A stretch of DNA of 64,000 nt from Cryptomeria japonica (Eukaryota > Streptophyta > Pinopsida > Cupressales > Cupressaceae). The notes beneath the pieces were generated by a model. It saw nothing but the letters and a program-made list of their open reading frames with translations. It was not told the DNA's origin and searched no databases. Of the stretch, positions 1 to 12,562 are shown piece after piece. The position numbers were made by a program, and so were the translations under genes. Every line of letters begins with the position of its first letter. Position 1 is the first letter of the stretch. Where the stretch lies: assembly GCF_030272615.1 (NCBI RefSeq), contig NC_081405.1, positions 604,569,677 through 604,633,676 on the forward strand, written 5' to 3'.

Positions 1-3000
1 ACTTCTTCTTCCTCTAGTAGAGCACCTGCTGCATCACCATCAGGGACACAGTCTATAGGTAGTTATTTTGTGCCCAGGAACACACCTAGAGCACAACCAT
101 CATTAGAGGCCACTGCATGGAATAGGGAGGCATGTGAGAAAACAAACGTTGCATGTGCTGATTTTTGGTACTTCAACAACATCCCCATTCAATGTGGCAG
201 GCAGTCCTTATTGGCTAAATTTGGTCACTGCAATGACAGTTTTAGGAAAAGGGTACAAGACCCCTTCTCACAAGGATTTTGGCGGGAGGTTGGTAAATAG
301 TCCACTTGATTTCATTTTTAATTGTTTTTCTTGTTTATTGAATCAAAATTGTGTATTAAGACCTAATTTCACTTTGTTCTTGTAGGTTGCTCACAAATAC
401 AGTTGATAGGGCAAAAGAAGTGGTGGAGGACCAAAAAAAAGAATGGAGAAAATATGGCTGCACCATTCTTTCCGATGGGTGGACAGATGGCAAAAATCGC
501 ACCATTATTAAGTTTTTGATTGCTTGCAAGGATAATGTGGTGTTCTTGAAATTGGTTGATGCCTCCAATAAGGTGAAAAAAGCAGAAACATTGGTTGGAA
601 TGTTGGAGCACATTGTCATGGAGGTGGGAGTAGAGAATGTCGTGCAAATCATCACAGATAATGCAGCAACAGGTAGAATTCTCCAAGAAAGGCACCCCAC
701 TCTTTTCTAGACACCTTGTGCAGCACACGTCCTTGACCTTCTTTTGGAGGACATAGGAAAACTTGATTGGGTGACTCCAGTTGTAGAAGATGCAAAGAGG
801 ATCACGAAATATATTTACAATCACCCTTGGGTTCTACATTTGATGAGAGAGCACACTCATGGGAGAGATTTGGTGAGATCCGGTGTCACAAGGTTTGCAA
901 TGATTTTGTTGACGTTGCAAAACATTCTTGGTGTATTGACTTCTTTGAAACAAATGTTTGTGAGTCAAGCATGGCTAAACTCACCTTATTCAAAGAAGGC
1001 TGAAAGAGAGGGTGTCGCATGCATAGTCTTCGACAAGCATTTTACACAAAAAATTGCAGAGATTGTGAAGGTAACTTCAAAACTTGAATTTTTAATTCTT
1101 CTTGATTCAAGTCTCTTATTATTAATTTGCAACTTCATTAATTAATCTTTTTGTAATTTGTGTTTTTCAATTGTAGGTGTTTGAGCCCTTGGTTAGAGTT
1201 CTACACTTGGTAGATGGGGATCAAACTCCAATGGGGTATATTTATGAGGCCATGGATAGGGCCAAGGAGTCTATAAAAAATTACTTAAAGGGGGATGGGG
1301 ATAGACTCAAATTTGATCCCATCTATGAAATTATGGATAGGAAGTGGAACAATCGGCTCCACCAACCCATTCATGTAGCAGGGTACTTCCTCAACCCCCG
1401 TTTTAAGTTCAAGGATTCTTACTTAGATCGTAATGGAGAGGTCATGGAGGGCCTCATTGCATACATTCAAAGGATGATACTTGAGGTTGAGGTGAGAGAC
1501 CTCGTTGTGGCCAAACTCCAAAACTATGAGGAAGGAAGGGGTAAGCTATTCTCTTCAGAGCTAGCAGGAGAGCAAGAACCACTCAAACCCCAGGTATAGC
1601 ATTTGCCATTTGGATTTTGGGGTCTAAAGTAATTGATAAATTGATAAAATATGTTTTCACTTTTCTCTTTGCTTTCTAACTTCTCAATATTTTTTATTTT
1701 GCAAATGCTTGGTGGCAAAGTTGGGGTGGAAATACCCCAAATCTCAAAAAAACTGCCCTCAAAATCTATGTCAGCCTTGTAGTTTGTAGTAACCCCAGCA
1801 AATTTTTTTTTAATTTTTTCAATAAGATTACAATGAAAACGCAAAAACCCGTTAAGGTTAGAGAAATAAGCCAAAACAACTGAAAGGGAACCCTTCCACC
1901 TTTTGTTCACCAAGAGCCCAATCTAAAAGGTGATACGGTGTTCCAAAGACCGTTAGCACCATAAAATGAACTGAAATTACAATGCATGGGCGGCAAGCCA
2001 GCCCCTTCTGCTTATCCAACAGGATAGAAACTAAACTACTTAGCGGTGAACCAGCCAAGGAAACAACAAGGAATTTCAACACAATCACTCTACCGCATAT
2101 TTCAACAGGAGGACAATACATAAAACTATCACTCTACCGCATATTTCAGCATGAGGGCAATAATTACAAAAACTGAACAACCAACAAGAAGGCGGCTAAG
2201 CCAACCTCTTCCACTTATGCAGTGGGCAAGCAACACTCAAGAGATGGTTAGTAGTACTACTACTTAACCTTACAATATAGAATGAGAAGATTATGAATGA
2301 TGTTCCAATACAGATTACAATGATAATCAGCTATCAAAATCACACTACATAAAACACTACTTGCTGTTTTGAATCTGAAAATTGATAACACGCAGAACCA
2401 GCCACACCCAGCAACACCAAAAAACTCACAACTCACTCAAATCCACACGGAATCACACCAAATCAAAAGCAAATGAAATATATGGCCAAGGCAAACACTT
2501 AGAACCTCAAACATGCAATCTTCCAAGTCTGGAGACCAAGGCACGCATCCCAAGGCAGCAAGGAAAAGACGTCCCAGCAAGAAACTTTGACCAGCAACGA
2601 AAAATTCATTTCAAAACAATATCACCTACCCTTTGGAGGAATTCATCACCCAAGGTATAGTCAGAGATTGCATCGATACCCACAAAAAGTTATTCCAACA
2701 ACAAGGAGCAACGAGCAAAAGATTGTTTCAGCCTGTACGCCACAGCAGCAACCCAATCACACCCAAGAAAACTCGATCTACAGCAAACCAACAAAACCAC
2801 ACTCCAAAACACTCACTAACAATACTGAGAATACATGAAAACAGCTAGGTACTGTCTCTCAAGTACGAAACTACTACTTAGCTAGAAAGACACACTTCGA
2901 AACTCAGTTTTCAATGGCCAAACCAGCAGCATAACGGTGTATTTTCTCCAAGATACCCAAATGAGAGGCCAAGCACCTGTATTTATAGATTTTCCCATCT

Positions 3001-4236
3001 GAAATTCAAATGAAAATGGTGCCCAAATCCGTTTGAAACTCACTTCATTCATTTTCATGTCCCCTCAAGACATGGCATCCACTTTACCCATTCTTCCTAA
3101 GAAAAAGTTCGAACTTTTCCTAGGTGAACACTTGCAACATAAAAAATAATGCAAACATGAAGTGTTATAATATTCTCAACGCCATCAAACTTAGGAAGTA
3201 ATAATATTGACAACAAATATACATCTTTTTCCCTAAGTCGCCCATAATAAAATTAATCAGTACTAAAATAATCAAATATTAAACCTTAGGATAAGGAAAT
3301 AATATTTAACTAAATATCTTATATCTCCAATACTGATTGTCATCAAAATCAGGGATGAAACTGAGCAATGAGAACCATTGAACTGAACTGGATCAGAGCC
3401 CTGCCCAAGACTACCAAAAATAGCAATGCTCAAACTGCCACTTACTAAAAATAGTAAGCCATGAAATACTACTCTGAAAAACATGATCTTCGCACCCAGA
3501 GAAAGAGTTTGAAAAGCTCGGTAAAACGGTACCATCCAGTCAGCCAAACCTTAACTTACTAAAAATAGTAAGTTCACACTTCACCGTAGAATCAAATGCA
3601 TGTTATGCCACCCTGAAGTTCATGAAAAACCTAGAAGGAAACCATAAACAGAACTGAAGAATTCCCTCCTGAAAAACCCTAAAAAGCTCGTGCAGAACTC
3701 CACAAAATTAGGAAACCCTAATTCTCCTTTCCAAATAGCCTACGGGTCTCCAGAATAAGCCACCAGATCACTGAATGAACATCACTGAGAAGGGGACATT
3801 ACATAGTTCATCCAATTGTGAGCGCAATTGGAGCTTGTTTGAGGCCATCCACATAAAGAAGAGGAGCAAGTTAGCTCAAAAACGGTTCAATGAACTTGTC
3901 TTTGTGCAATATAATCTTCAGTTGCACATAAGGAAGGTAGAGGAAGCAACAACTAGTCCAATTGATTTGGCCGATATAGATCCTTATAGTGATTGGACAT
4001 CACAAGAGTGGCCTCCATTGTTTATAGAGGATGATGTCAATGATTTGGAGAGGCAGGCTATGGAGGAGGAGGGGGGTGGATTTGGTTTCACACTGGAAGA
4101 CATTGAGGAAGATGAGGAGGATGAGGAGTCATTGCCAGTGCCAAGAGTAGCTAGTGGCAGTGCTACATCCAGGATGGAAGACAAACCACAGCCTAAGCCA
4201 AACATACCGAGCGAGGAGGCACAGTCACACCCATAG
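1..4236 (+). pseudogene. Dead hAT-superfamily transposase gene, split by a solo LTR
   Basis: The order of pieces matches a plant hAT transposase of the DUF659/dimerisation-domain type. At about 1-296 there is an N-terminal part ending in PFNVAGSPYW with a frame change near 180. At 387-1070 comes the DUF659/RNase H-like core (TILSDGWTDGKNR, IITDNAATG, TPCAAHVLDLLLEDI). At 1177-1592 follows the YFLNPRFKF region. At about 1701-1784 is NAWWQSWGGNTPNL, the start of the dimerisation domain, and at 3809-4236 is NCERNWSLFE and an acidic tail. Decay is clear: an in-frame TAG at 708-710 sits where the family has Trp, there are frame changes near 180 and 1775, the acceptor near 1700 has lost its AG, and an LTR interrupts the dimerisation motif. 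The gene is non-functional; its start may lie before base 1. Confidence 0.9.
1785..3803 (-). mobile_element. Solo LTR D (2.0 kb) inside the hAT gene
   Basis: The element runs from TGTAGTAACCCC to GGGGACATTACA and is flanked by the perfect 5-bp target duplication TAGTT (1780-1784 and 3804-3808). Removing it rejoins the conserved CSSSNCERNW dimerisation block of the transposase, which proves the insertion. A TATA-like ATCTATAAAT on the minus strand at 2981-2990 and the canonical TGTAATGTCCCC start on that strand give minus orientation. No internal domain, primer site or second LTR is present, so it is a solo LTR. The short frames within it are not convincing genes. Confidence 0.9.
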
Positions 4237-4504
4237 TAGACCACTTGGACTAGACCTTTTAGTCCTACCTCTCCCCTAGTTTTTACTAGAGTTGGGAAGA
4301 GGAAGATGCGATTGTAATGATGTATTTACTTTTAGTTTTACAAAAACTATTTACTATTTTGCTTCCAGCCATCAACATTCCTCATGAGGATCCGATTTTG
4401 TACTCACTCCGCATTTAAACATATCTAGACTCGGCTTGTTTCTTTTGTGTTCTCATTTATTGACTCATTGGATGCATCTTCTCATTGAACTTTGCAAAAA
4501 ATAT

Positions 4505-4620
4505 GCATTTCTAATTAAATTTAAGCAATTTTTTAAGTTGCCGAGTTTTTGCCAAGTAGTGGCCGAGTTTTTTTTGAGTTTTTTTTAGGCTTTGGTGAGT
4601 TTTTGGGTTTGGCGAGTAGT
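4505..4620 (+). repeat. G/T-rich degenerate repeats, possible hAT subterminal region
   Basis: Several copies of a CCGAGTTTTT / GGCGAGT motif lie just downstream of the transposase pseudogene and end near AGTTCAACTATGG. Subterminal motif clusters are usual at hAT ends, but no matching inverted repeat or 8-bp duplication could be fixed, so the element boundary is a guess. Confidence 0.35.
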
Positions 4621-5664
4621 TCAACTATGGCTATAACTATCTTCTCCATATCTGCCCTTCTCTATTTGAAAATCTAAGACTTTGTAAGCCAAATGTGTTT
4701 CCTGAATGAAAACACCATTAATTCTCCTGATTGTATTTTGCAACAGCAAGAAGAATGTCATTCATGTATTACTATTTTGTATATTTCTAAACTATTTGAG
4801 ACTAAATCAAGAATGTGCATGTACAGTTGCACCCAAATCTTTATGGCCTCTCTCACTATGGTGCGTAAGTTCATATCAATTTACTTTGTCTACTGATAAT
4901 GTTTTACTCCTATCTTTGTTTTGTACTATCAACGTATCTGTTTATTTCTTGGGCTTTCTTGTTTCTTCTTTTTTCCTTTTTGGTTAGCAAGTTCAGTCCT
5001 AAGAGAGCGCCTTTTTTTTTGGATTTAAATAAGTTAGAGTTTGTTATTGTTACTTTATTACTCTAATTTGATACTAATTTAAAACTTTTAAGCTGAAACA
5101 ATTCCACAGAATTTTGTTTTCTCAGACAATATACTAAGAGGTTGATCTACTCATACCTGAATAAATTTTGGTGTCTACAGATTGGAACCTAAAAACCCAT
5201 TCACATGTGGAATGCCTATACCCAACTCGGAATCTACTATTGTAAATTGCTCGCAATTCAAGTCTTAAAAAACCAACCTTGAAATTATACTATGAATTTC
5301 TAACTAAAACTCTTTGGATGAAATCAAACCAAGCAAAAATTATCATCATATTTAATTATGGCATGATCTTCAGACGCCTTTTAACCTTTGAACTTCTTCC
5401 TATTACTAAGAATCTTATCAAAGCCTCAATAATAAATTAATAATTAAAGTGAATATTATATATTTCAGACCTGATGAAATAAAATCTCCTTCTAAAATTA
5501 TTAGAATCAACTATTAAATTTTCAAAGTTTAATACAAGAAAGGGCCCCAAATGCAAGTGAGTACAATTTCAAAACCCCACAAGATGGGTTCTAAAATATA
5601 GTAACACAGTGCCACAGATAAGGTATTGACCAAATATTTAAAGATCTTGTAGGACAGAACTCAC
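4621..5664. other. AT-rich intron sequence, nothing recognised
   Basis: Read on both strands. Short frames at 4693-4987 are low-complexity and start and stop at random. No repeat, RNA gene or element terminus is visible. Confidence 0.6.
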
Positions 5665-5714
5665 TTTTCCACTGAAAATACTTTCTCCAAAGCTTCTTTA
5701 TCCCGAAGATCAGC
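5665..5714 (-). CDS. UGE: UDP-glucose 4-epimerase, exon 2 (50 nt)
   Basis: This short exon reads ADLRDKEALEKVFSVE plus two bases of the next codon. In plant epimerases this segment directly follows the FHQ that ends exon 1 (Arabidopsis has VDLRD at this point). On the minus strand it is preceded by a pyrimidine-rich tract ending in TTTGCAG and followed by a consensus GTGAGT donor, giving a phase 0 acceptor and a phase 2 donor. Exon 1 also ends in phase 0, so the two join without a break. The exon is too short and AT-rich to stand out as an open frame; it was found by its peptide and its splice sites. The next exon, expected to start with the FDAVIHFAG segment, was not found between 1 and 5664 and should lie beyond base 1. 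Confidence 0.9.
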
Positions 5715-6728
5715 CTGCAAAGTAGAGGGGCATAAAATAAATGCTCAATTATGACTAGAAAATTCATCACTATCACATAAATTTAAATAAGATATTAGCT
5801 TGTTTCTTTGTAAGATCTCAAACCTAGTTGCTATACTACATTTTGTATATGTTATTATTTGGTTCCATTAAAGCCAACTAACTAGCTCAAAATGTGACAA
5901 GAAAAATTAAAATATGATGTTAATTTGTTAGTTTGTTTCTTTGTAACGTTTGAACTACAACTACAGGAGCATCTCTCACGAAAGTATCGCATTTAACTTA
6001 ATGGTTTTGTCATAGAAATAAGGCCTATTAAAATACTTGTGTATTATCTAACTCATCACTTAGTTCTTAGTATCTTATGGTTCATTGCAAGTTAATTTAT
6101 ATAAATTTTGATTTTGTTTTTCGTCATTCAATTAACAAAAAATTTATTCAAGCTAAACGAAAATTTGTAAATTTAACTAGCATAAGAAATTAGTCAATTT
6201 TTTGAAATAAAATAAAAATACATTTATTCAAGCTAAATGAAAATTTGTAAATTTAACTAGCATAATAAATTAGTCAATTTTTAAAATAAAAATATGTTTA
6301 TATTATATTAAGAAAAATAGTATTATAAAATCAGGAAAATCCCATAGAGAAAAAGTCACAATGGACGGACTCCAAATGCCATAAGAAAGAAGCATGAAAA
6401 GTAAATTAAGAGCATAATTGCTGGAGCCGAGAGCTGATTTGACACAGAACATAGTAATGCCAGAAAGCAGATTTACCAAAGAAGAGAGTAAAGAAGACCC
6501 AATCAGCATCAATCATTAAGAGTCAGAGGTATCTTATGAGTTATTCTTGTGTGTGTCAAATTGTGGCTTCGTAAATGGAGCTTGTTACCTTTTTTTGTTT
6601 ATCATTTCCCATTACCTTCTAAACAACTTCAGCCCTATTGTGGGGTTGTTGAAAAACAGTAACAGAAATGTTCAACTGGCTCTGAAGGGGGTATGCAAGA
6701 AATGCAAGTAGCATGATTGGAAAAGTGG

Positions 6729-7127
6729 TCAACAATATTGACGACTTATGAGCTGGATATTGATTAAGTTGATAGTAGCAGAAGGGACAAAAGCAATATG
6801 GCGCAAGAACATTTTCCCTGGCATTAAATTCTGGGTATAATCAGCTTCAGTAGCAAGGATGATAACTTTGAAAATATCTCCATCCTTTATGTCTTAATCA
6901 AGATTGATGGTGATCTTTCCCTCATTTTGAAAAATCTTGTTTGTACCTTCCATGGACCCCTTAGCAGACATAATTCTTTTGGCTGTATGTCTCTTCCTCC
7001 TACAAAGGATTTTCAAAGGATTGAGGATATAATGAAGACATTTACAATTACAGAAGATACGAGCTTTCCAGGACTTCTCCAAAGGATATAGAAAATGAGA
7101 CGCTTGGAATTTAACTTTTGTTAACAT
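6729..7127 (-). pseudogene. Unidentified degraded coding remnant
   Basis: On the minus strand one frame stays open for about 133 codons with a single TAA (6894-6896), in AT-rich DNA where a chance frame would meet many stops. The translation looks protein-like (for example EADYTQNLMPGKMFLRH after the stop, and KSWKARIFCNCKCLHYIL before it). I do not recognise the family. It lies in intron 1 of UGE, between exon 2 and the B unit, and is probably a fragment of an old element or retrocopy. Flanking sequence at 7140-7760 may belong to the same remnant. Confidence 0.35.
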
Positions 7128-7762
7128 TAATACTCAACTTCTTCATAGTCAGGATTTTGAAGACTTCATATGAACACCAATTAACAATAAAGACTCCATC
7201 ACAGGAGCCATAAGACACATAGGCTCTACCCATAAACTTTTAATCAGCACTAGGTTTATAATCTCATAGCTTAATACTTGTATGGCACTGCATGTGGCCA
7301 CTTTGAAGTCCCTTAGTGCAAAAGAATTGATATGAAGTATTCACTAAGAATGTGTTTGTGCCAATCAAGGTTTCATTCAGCAATAACAAAAACAGGGATA
7401 AAAATGATTCAATTAGATTTGATAATCCTCATTCCATGTTATATTGATGATCTCAGCATCTTATCTCTCTGCATTGATCTATGATTACTTCTTTGAATTC
7501 AAAATGAATGAGGCCATTCAACAACAATATGAAAAATTGCATTCTTGACAGCATTCGTAACCTTCTCAGTTTGCTTGGACCACAAATAGATTGTATGCTA
7601 TGCATTCAATGTGACAAAATTAGAAGGAATTTTAGATTTGGCATAATTGGTGGAAAAGCTTGTCAAAAATTGAAAAATGAAGGGCAAGATGCGTATGAAA
7701 CAAACAAAAAATTATATATGGAGAGCTCATTTCTTATGTACAAGAAATTTATAGAGAAACTT

Positions 7763-8200
7763 TAGCTCAACTTTGTTCAATCATTAAGACTATAAAGTTT
7801 ATCACTATCCTAAAACAAAATTGCACATAATGACTACCCATTTTTAGTTGGCCTGATCCCATGGCCCCTCCTACACTCTCCATCACATAAAACAATGGGT
7901 AATAATGAATGCCATCCTATATAACTATTGTGTTGCAAACATACATTGCACTACCTTCAGCTCAACCTTGTTCAATCACTAAGACTATAAAGTTTATCAC
8001 TGTCCTAAAACAAAATCCAAATTGTTTCACCGTGTTTACGAAATGCACTTTTACCAAAAGCATGCCAATAGAAACAAAATTGCACATAATGACTACCCAT
8101 TTTTAGTTGGCCTGATCCCATGGCCCCTCCTACACTCTCCACATAAAACAATGGGTAATAATGAATATCATCCTATATAACTATTGTGTTACAAACATAC
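7763..8200 (+). repeat. Tandem duplication of about 195 bp, second copy enlarged
   Basis: Copy 1 (7763-7957) and copy 2 (7958-8200) share long blocks, including the TTGGCCTGATCCCATGGCCC stretch and the ATATAACTATTGTGTT stretch. Copy 2 carries an extra segment of about 50 bp. Copy 2 stops exactly where unit B begins (8202). Confidence 0.8.
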
Positions 8201-8309
8201 ATGCCCCATTGAAAATGGGGACCCCCACTTTTTGCTCCGCTTAGGTGTTTTAGGTTTAGTTGGTCTATCTTAGCAATGGTCTTAGTCGTTAACCTTTGCT
8301 TGCAAAAGG

Positions 8310-8490
8310 AGGCATGTGTTGTCAAGATTGCGAAAGTTGTCAATGATGCAAATGTTGTCAATGTTTCTAAGCTTGCGAGTTGTCAATTTGTCAATGTTGC
8401 TAAGCTTGCGAGTTGTCAAGTTGTTAATCATGCAAATGTTGTCAATGTTGCTAAGTTTGCTAGTTGTCATGTTGTCAAGTGGCTAAGAAT
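8310..8490 (+). repeat. Short tandem repeats in unit B
   Basis: About five imperfect copies of a 30-36 bp unit built on GTTGTCAATGTTGCTAAG and TTGCGAGTTGTCAA. The open frames across it on both strands are products of the repeat. Confidence 0.75.
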
Positions 8491-9303
8491 GCAAGATGTC
8501 CGTTAGAGGTTGATGATCGAGCTAGGAGTGGTAAGTTTGCTTGTAGTTCTGTCACGAACTGCAAGCATAGTGCCTTTGGGTCATGAATTTTGAGATCATA
8601 TTATGTAGGACCTAGGGGAATTAATCATGAAAATTTGTGTAAGTATGGGGTCAACCCCCTCTCACCATGTACAATTTTGTGCAAAGTTTAGGGGGGTAAA
8701 TTGTGCATTAATTTCAAACTCAATTGCATGATCAAGTTCTTAAGGGTCTAAGTGTTGAACAAAGGGGGAAATGCATGCATTAGGTTGTGCACTATGATGC
8801 CTCTTATGTGTTCAAGCTCAAGGAATATTTTGTGCGAGTCAAGGTACCAAATGCGCTCTTAGCATTTAGTGCAAACCTACCCCTAAATCCTGCCCTAGCA
8901 TTTGTGCACACTACCCCTCCATATGCGCTCATGTCTAAATTGATGCAAAGGCATCATCAAAATGCACCCAATGCATGAGTGAATGAAATGGTATAAGGAA
9001 GTAATGTGGTACAAAGCAACTCTTAGAATGCGCCCTAAATGTAGAATGGTGGAGGGAATGATGAAATTTTGGCTAAGTAAAGATTCAACCCCTCCAATTC
9101 ATGCACAAATTTGTGCAGCCTCATCATCAAAATGTGCCCTAGTTGATTTATACAGTCATACCTCAAAAACCCGCCCTTCACTTTGGATTGTGCAAGGTGA
9201 CCTTACATGTGCCCTCAAGTTAGTGCAAACCAGCATCCCCTAGTGCGCTCAACATTCTCCATTTTGTGCAAGTGGCTATTTCAAACCCGCCCAAGAGGGA
9301 TGA

Positions 9304-10419
9304 TGTAATATCCCCAACTTGAAATAGAATTTAATGGTAAATAATAATAAAATTCAAATTCGAATGAATTAAAAAATAAGAAATAAAATTAAAATATAAA
9401 AGAATATAATTAATTTAATTAAGTTAATGAATGGTCAAAAGAAATGGAATGAAAAGTTGTGACTCCATCAATCATGAGATATAAAAGGGAGAAGAGAACC
9501 TCATTTGAGGGGGGATAATTTGGGGGAATAAGAAAGAAAACAGCAGGACGGAAAAAAAAGAAAAAAAAGCTTTGGAAGGAAGAAAGGAACCCACGTTGCT
9601 GGGTATAGAACTAAAGAAGTAAAGAAGTAAGTGATAAATAAGATTCAGTAAGTAAATAATAAATAATATTCAGTAAGTAATAAATAATATTCAGTAAGAA
9701 GTAATAAATAATAATAACATGCTACTGTTAATAATGCAATAAGATAAATGTAATAAGATGCTGTTAATTATAAGAATAATAATGCTATTAATAATATAAA
9801 TGTAATAATATGATATAGTGTAATGCTGTTAATATAATGATATAGTATAAGGCTCTTAACATAATATAATGCTGACAACATGATTCTGTCAACATAATAC
9901 TGGTAACATAATATAACATAATGACGGTTTAATAATGCCTTTCTGTAACTAATTGTTCATATGATGATTAAGTAATTATATGATGGAATCTGTAAGACCT
10001 TTCAATCTCACCAACCAATTATGGAGGGAGAATACAAGGATGCAAGAGCACTAGGCTCCAGCAGGTACACCAACCCAGAGTGTGGGCCAAGTTGCCAAGT
10101 TGACGAGGTCCTTGGTGCTCTTGTGCTTGTTGGAGAGGGATAGACTCAAGGCACCTGGTGTGATTCTCCTTGAACTCCATAATGGGGACAGGTGTAGGGA
10201 ACGAAAGGGTTGTTGAATCCTTCATATTAACTAGGCAATATATAAAGAATGTTGAATATACGATCTATCATAGCATAATGGAAATGTTGTCTAATTTGTT
10301 GTGCAGGTTGACATTAGTGCCCTCCTATTGTTCCCTCTGTGTACTAAAATTGTGATTCTAGGACAGAGTATAAGTGAACTAGGGCAAAACTAGGGTAATT
10401 AACAAAAGGGGACATTACA
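9304..10419 (+). mobile_element. Solo LTR E (1.1 kb)
   Basis: It begins TGTAATATCCCC, ends GGGGACATTACA and is flanked by the 5-bp duplication GATGA (9299-9303 and 10420-10424). A TATA box (GATATAAAAGG, 9479-9489) fits plus orientation with a short U3. Bases 9610-9920 consist of AT-rich AGTAAGTAATAAATA and TAATGCTGTTAATA repeats. There is no internal domain and no coding frame. It sits inside unit B. Confidence 0.9.
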
Positions 10420-11196
10420 GATGATGTGTGCATGCTTACTCTCTATGAGTTCTCCTCTCTTTTGTGCAAGCATCATGTTAAATTCACTCTACACTTTATT
10501 GTCCTTGTACACCTTCTAGGTGCACTCAAGACAAGTAAGGAAATAGATCATGAGATTTCCCTAAGTCTTGGTGAAACCCCCCTTGTGACATGACCTCAAG
10601 CTTTTGCAGAATTGTGCATTCCAACACTCTAAACCCGCTCTAGCAGCATCTTTGTGCTAAGCAATACCAAAGTCCTTCTTAAGGATGAATATTGTGCAAG
10701 ACGAACCTTAGGATCCACCCAACTTTTGTGCACACCTACTCTCTAAGACCGCCATTGCATATTGTGTAATCAAACTTATCATATGCGCTCAAAGCAAGGG
10801 AAAGGATGAGAAATTGACCAAGTCTAAACTTTGTGCAAAACATATTGATCTTGCCCTACATTGCTTTGTGCAAGCCAGGCCTTCAAATGCACTGAAGTGC
10901 TATTCTGTGCAGGGCAAGGTTGGAAATCCACTCTGATTTTGTGCAAAGAACTTACCTCAGCCCACTCTTTACCTCTGCAAGGCCTCACCTAAGGTGCACT
11001 ATGCAAGCATGGGTCTTGAATGCGCTATGCAAGCTTGGGTCTAATATGCGCCCATGGAAAGAGAAAATGATAGCAATCAGACCTTAAGAGGTAAATATCA
11101 GACCTGAGATAACAAGAATCAGACCTCAAAGCATTAAACTCAAACCTAAAGACCTGAAGATCAGACTTAATTTCCAGCTAGGGGCCGAGCAAAGGT

Positions 11197-11495
11197 TGTT
11201 TTGTAATGAAAATACAGAAATTGAACAGCAATGCACAATGCAAATACAAAAGAAGTACCAGAATAAGCTTGCCATTAATGTCAAAAGATGTTCATATTAT
11301 AATCTGTCGTCAACATTACATGTCCTCCAACACTCAGAGGTGGTACAATATATGACAGCCGAAGGGGTGCGACACAACCGTCGCGACTCCAACTACCTAC
11401 CCGTCGGCTAACTAACTGACCGCCGTAACACATTATTACCGACGACAACATAAACATAATATACCAACATAACATAATGATTATTCCCGACAACA
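11197..11495 (-). repeat. Gypsy element 3' LTR (left in the window)
   Basis: 299 bp, almost identical to the right LTR from AATACAGAAAT onward. It lacks about 13 bp near the outer end that are present in the right copy. In element orientation it starts TGTTGTCGGGAATAATC. Confidence 0.88.
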
Positions 11496-11508
11496 TCATC
11501 CCCCCCAA
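11496..11508 (-). other. Gypsy polypurine tract
   Basis: On the minus strand GGGGGGGATGA directly precedes the TGTTGTCGGG start of the 3' LTR, the place where plus-strand DNA synthesis is primed. Confidence 0.65.
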
Positions 11509-12562
11509 GAAAAGAAGTCGACTCCGACGACTTAATACAAAATAGAGATGAACGGCAGGAACTACTGACACCAGTCGGGCCCGGATCTGATACACTTGCT
11601 GCGTCCTCGCCTGAAAACCCTTTTCTGCTACCATCTGATGCTCAAGTGCGGATTTCACCAATATTGCTTCCCTTGCCATCACAGTTCTCCTGGGCCTAAC
11701 CCAAACTTGTCTGCAAAACACGTTTTTCAGTCTCAGCTTCCACCAACTGCTACTCAAATGATTCTGTCTCCCTAGCCAATTTGTCCTCGATAGCCACCTG
11801 TGCTGCTCTCTCGGCATCCAACTCCTGGGTACGCTGAACTAAGTCTCACGCGACTATTGCCTCCAACCTGGTGGTCAGCTCCTCCCGAGCCCTCTGTGCA
11901 TCCACCAAGGCAACCTCACGTCCAGCCGAGACATACTCCGAGTTCCTCAAAGCGTACCAGTCATGCCTGGAGGTGGCCACAATCCGCTGGCACAGATACT
12001 AGGAGACACCTGAAATCCTCCATCACACTCCCTAAAGGCTAAAAACTGAACTGAATAACTCCCTGGTGTCATACAACTGCACAGACTTGCAATGCCTTCC
12101 GTCAAACTCTGTTTGTTCCCAACCTCCAAATCCGTCTCCCTCTACGGCTTATGGCTTCCCTGCCAATGCTTAGCTGCAGGCACAACACTTCCCGTGGTCT
12201 TCTGTAGCTCAAAATAAACTGGGGATCTGGGGGCAGCGCCCCCGCGGGGTCGAGGGGCAGCGCCCCTCGCGGGTCCAGATGTCATCGAATCATTTTTCAA
12301 TCCGTCGTCGCTTTTTTTTTTTTTTTTTTAGGCACTGTAATGTAAGAACCCTCGACCCCATCTGTCCGCTTCACTCCCTGCGGTAGCTCGTGGGCTGTGT
12401 GTATTGATCCGGCCGTGCGGTGCGTCCCTTTCCCTGGCTGCGCGGTGATGTGCCTTCGGCCGTGTTCGGTGTCTTCTTCCTCCGCGGGGTTTTATTGCCA
12501 AGGTCGGCTGTGCGGTGTGGTCGCTTCTTCCTTTCCTCAGCGGTGTGCGGCCTTTGGTGGCT
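11509..12562 (-). other. Gypsy 3' untranslated region, non-coding
   Basis: Between the polypurine tract and the palindrome array there is no convincing frame. The open stretches at 11281-11817 and 11800-12042 lack any retroelement motif. It may hold decayed remains of the deleted pol region. Confidence 0.4.
12228..12291. repeat. Paired GC-rich inverted repeats
   Basis: GGGGGCAGCGCCCCC and GGGGCAGCGCCCC occur in tandem, each self-complementary, separated by GCGGGGTCGA. They lie in the Gypsy 3' untranslated region next to a 19-base T run (about 12310-12329). Confidence 0.7.

Larger units (their letters stand above)
1..5664 (-). other. UGE: Start of intron 2 of UGE (partial)
   Basis: This is downstream of the exon 2 GTGAGT donor on the minus strand and runs off the window. 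It contains a dead hAT transposase gene with a solo LTR inside it, and AT-rich sequence from about 4621 to 5664 in which I see no gene or repeat. Confidence 0.75.

Noticed and set aside
1-5664. Exon 3 of UGE
   Set aside because: I looked for the FDAVIHFAG-type segment and later conserved blocks on the minus strand and found none, so it is taken to be outside the window.
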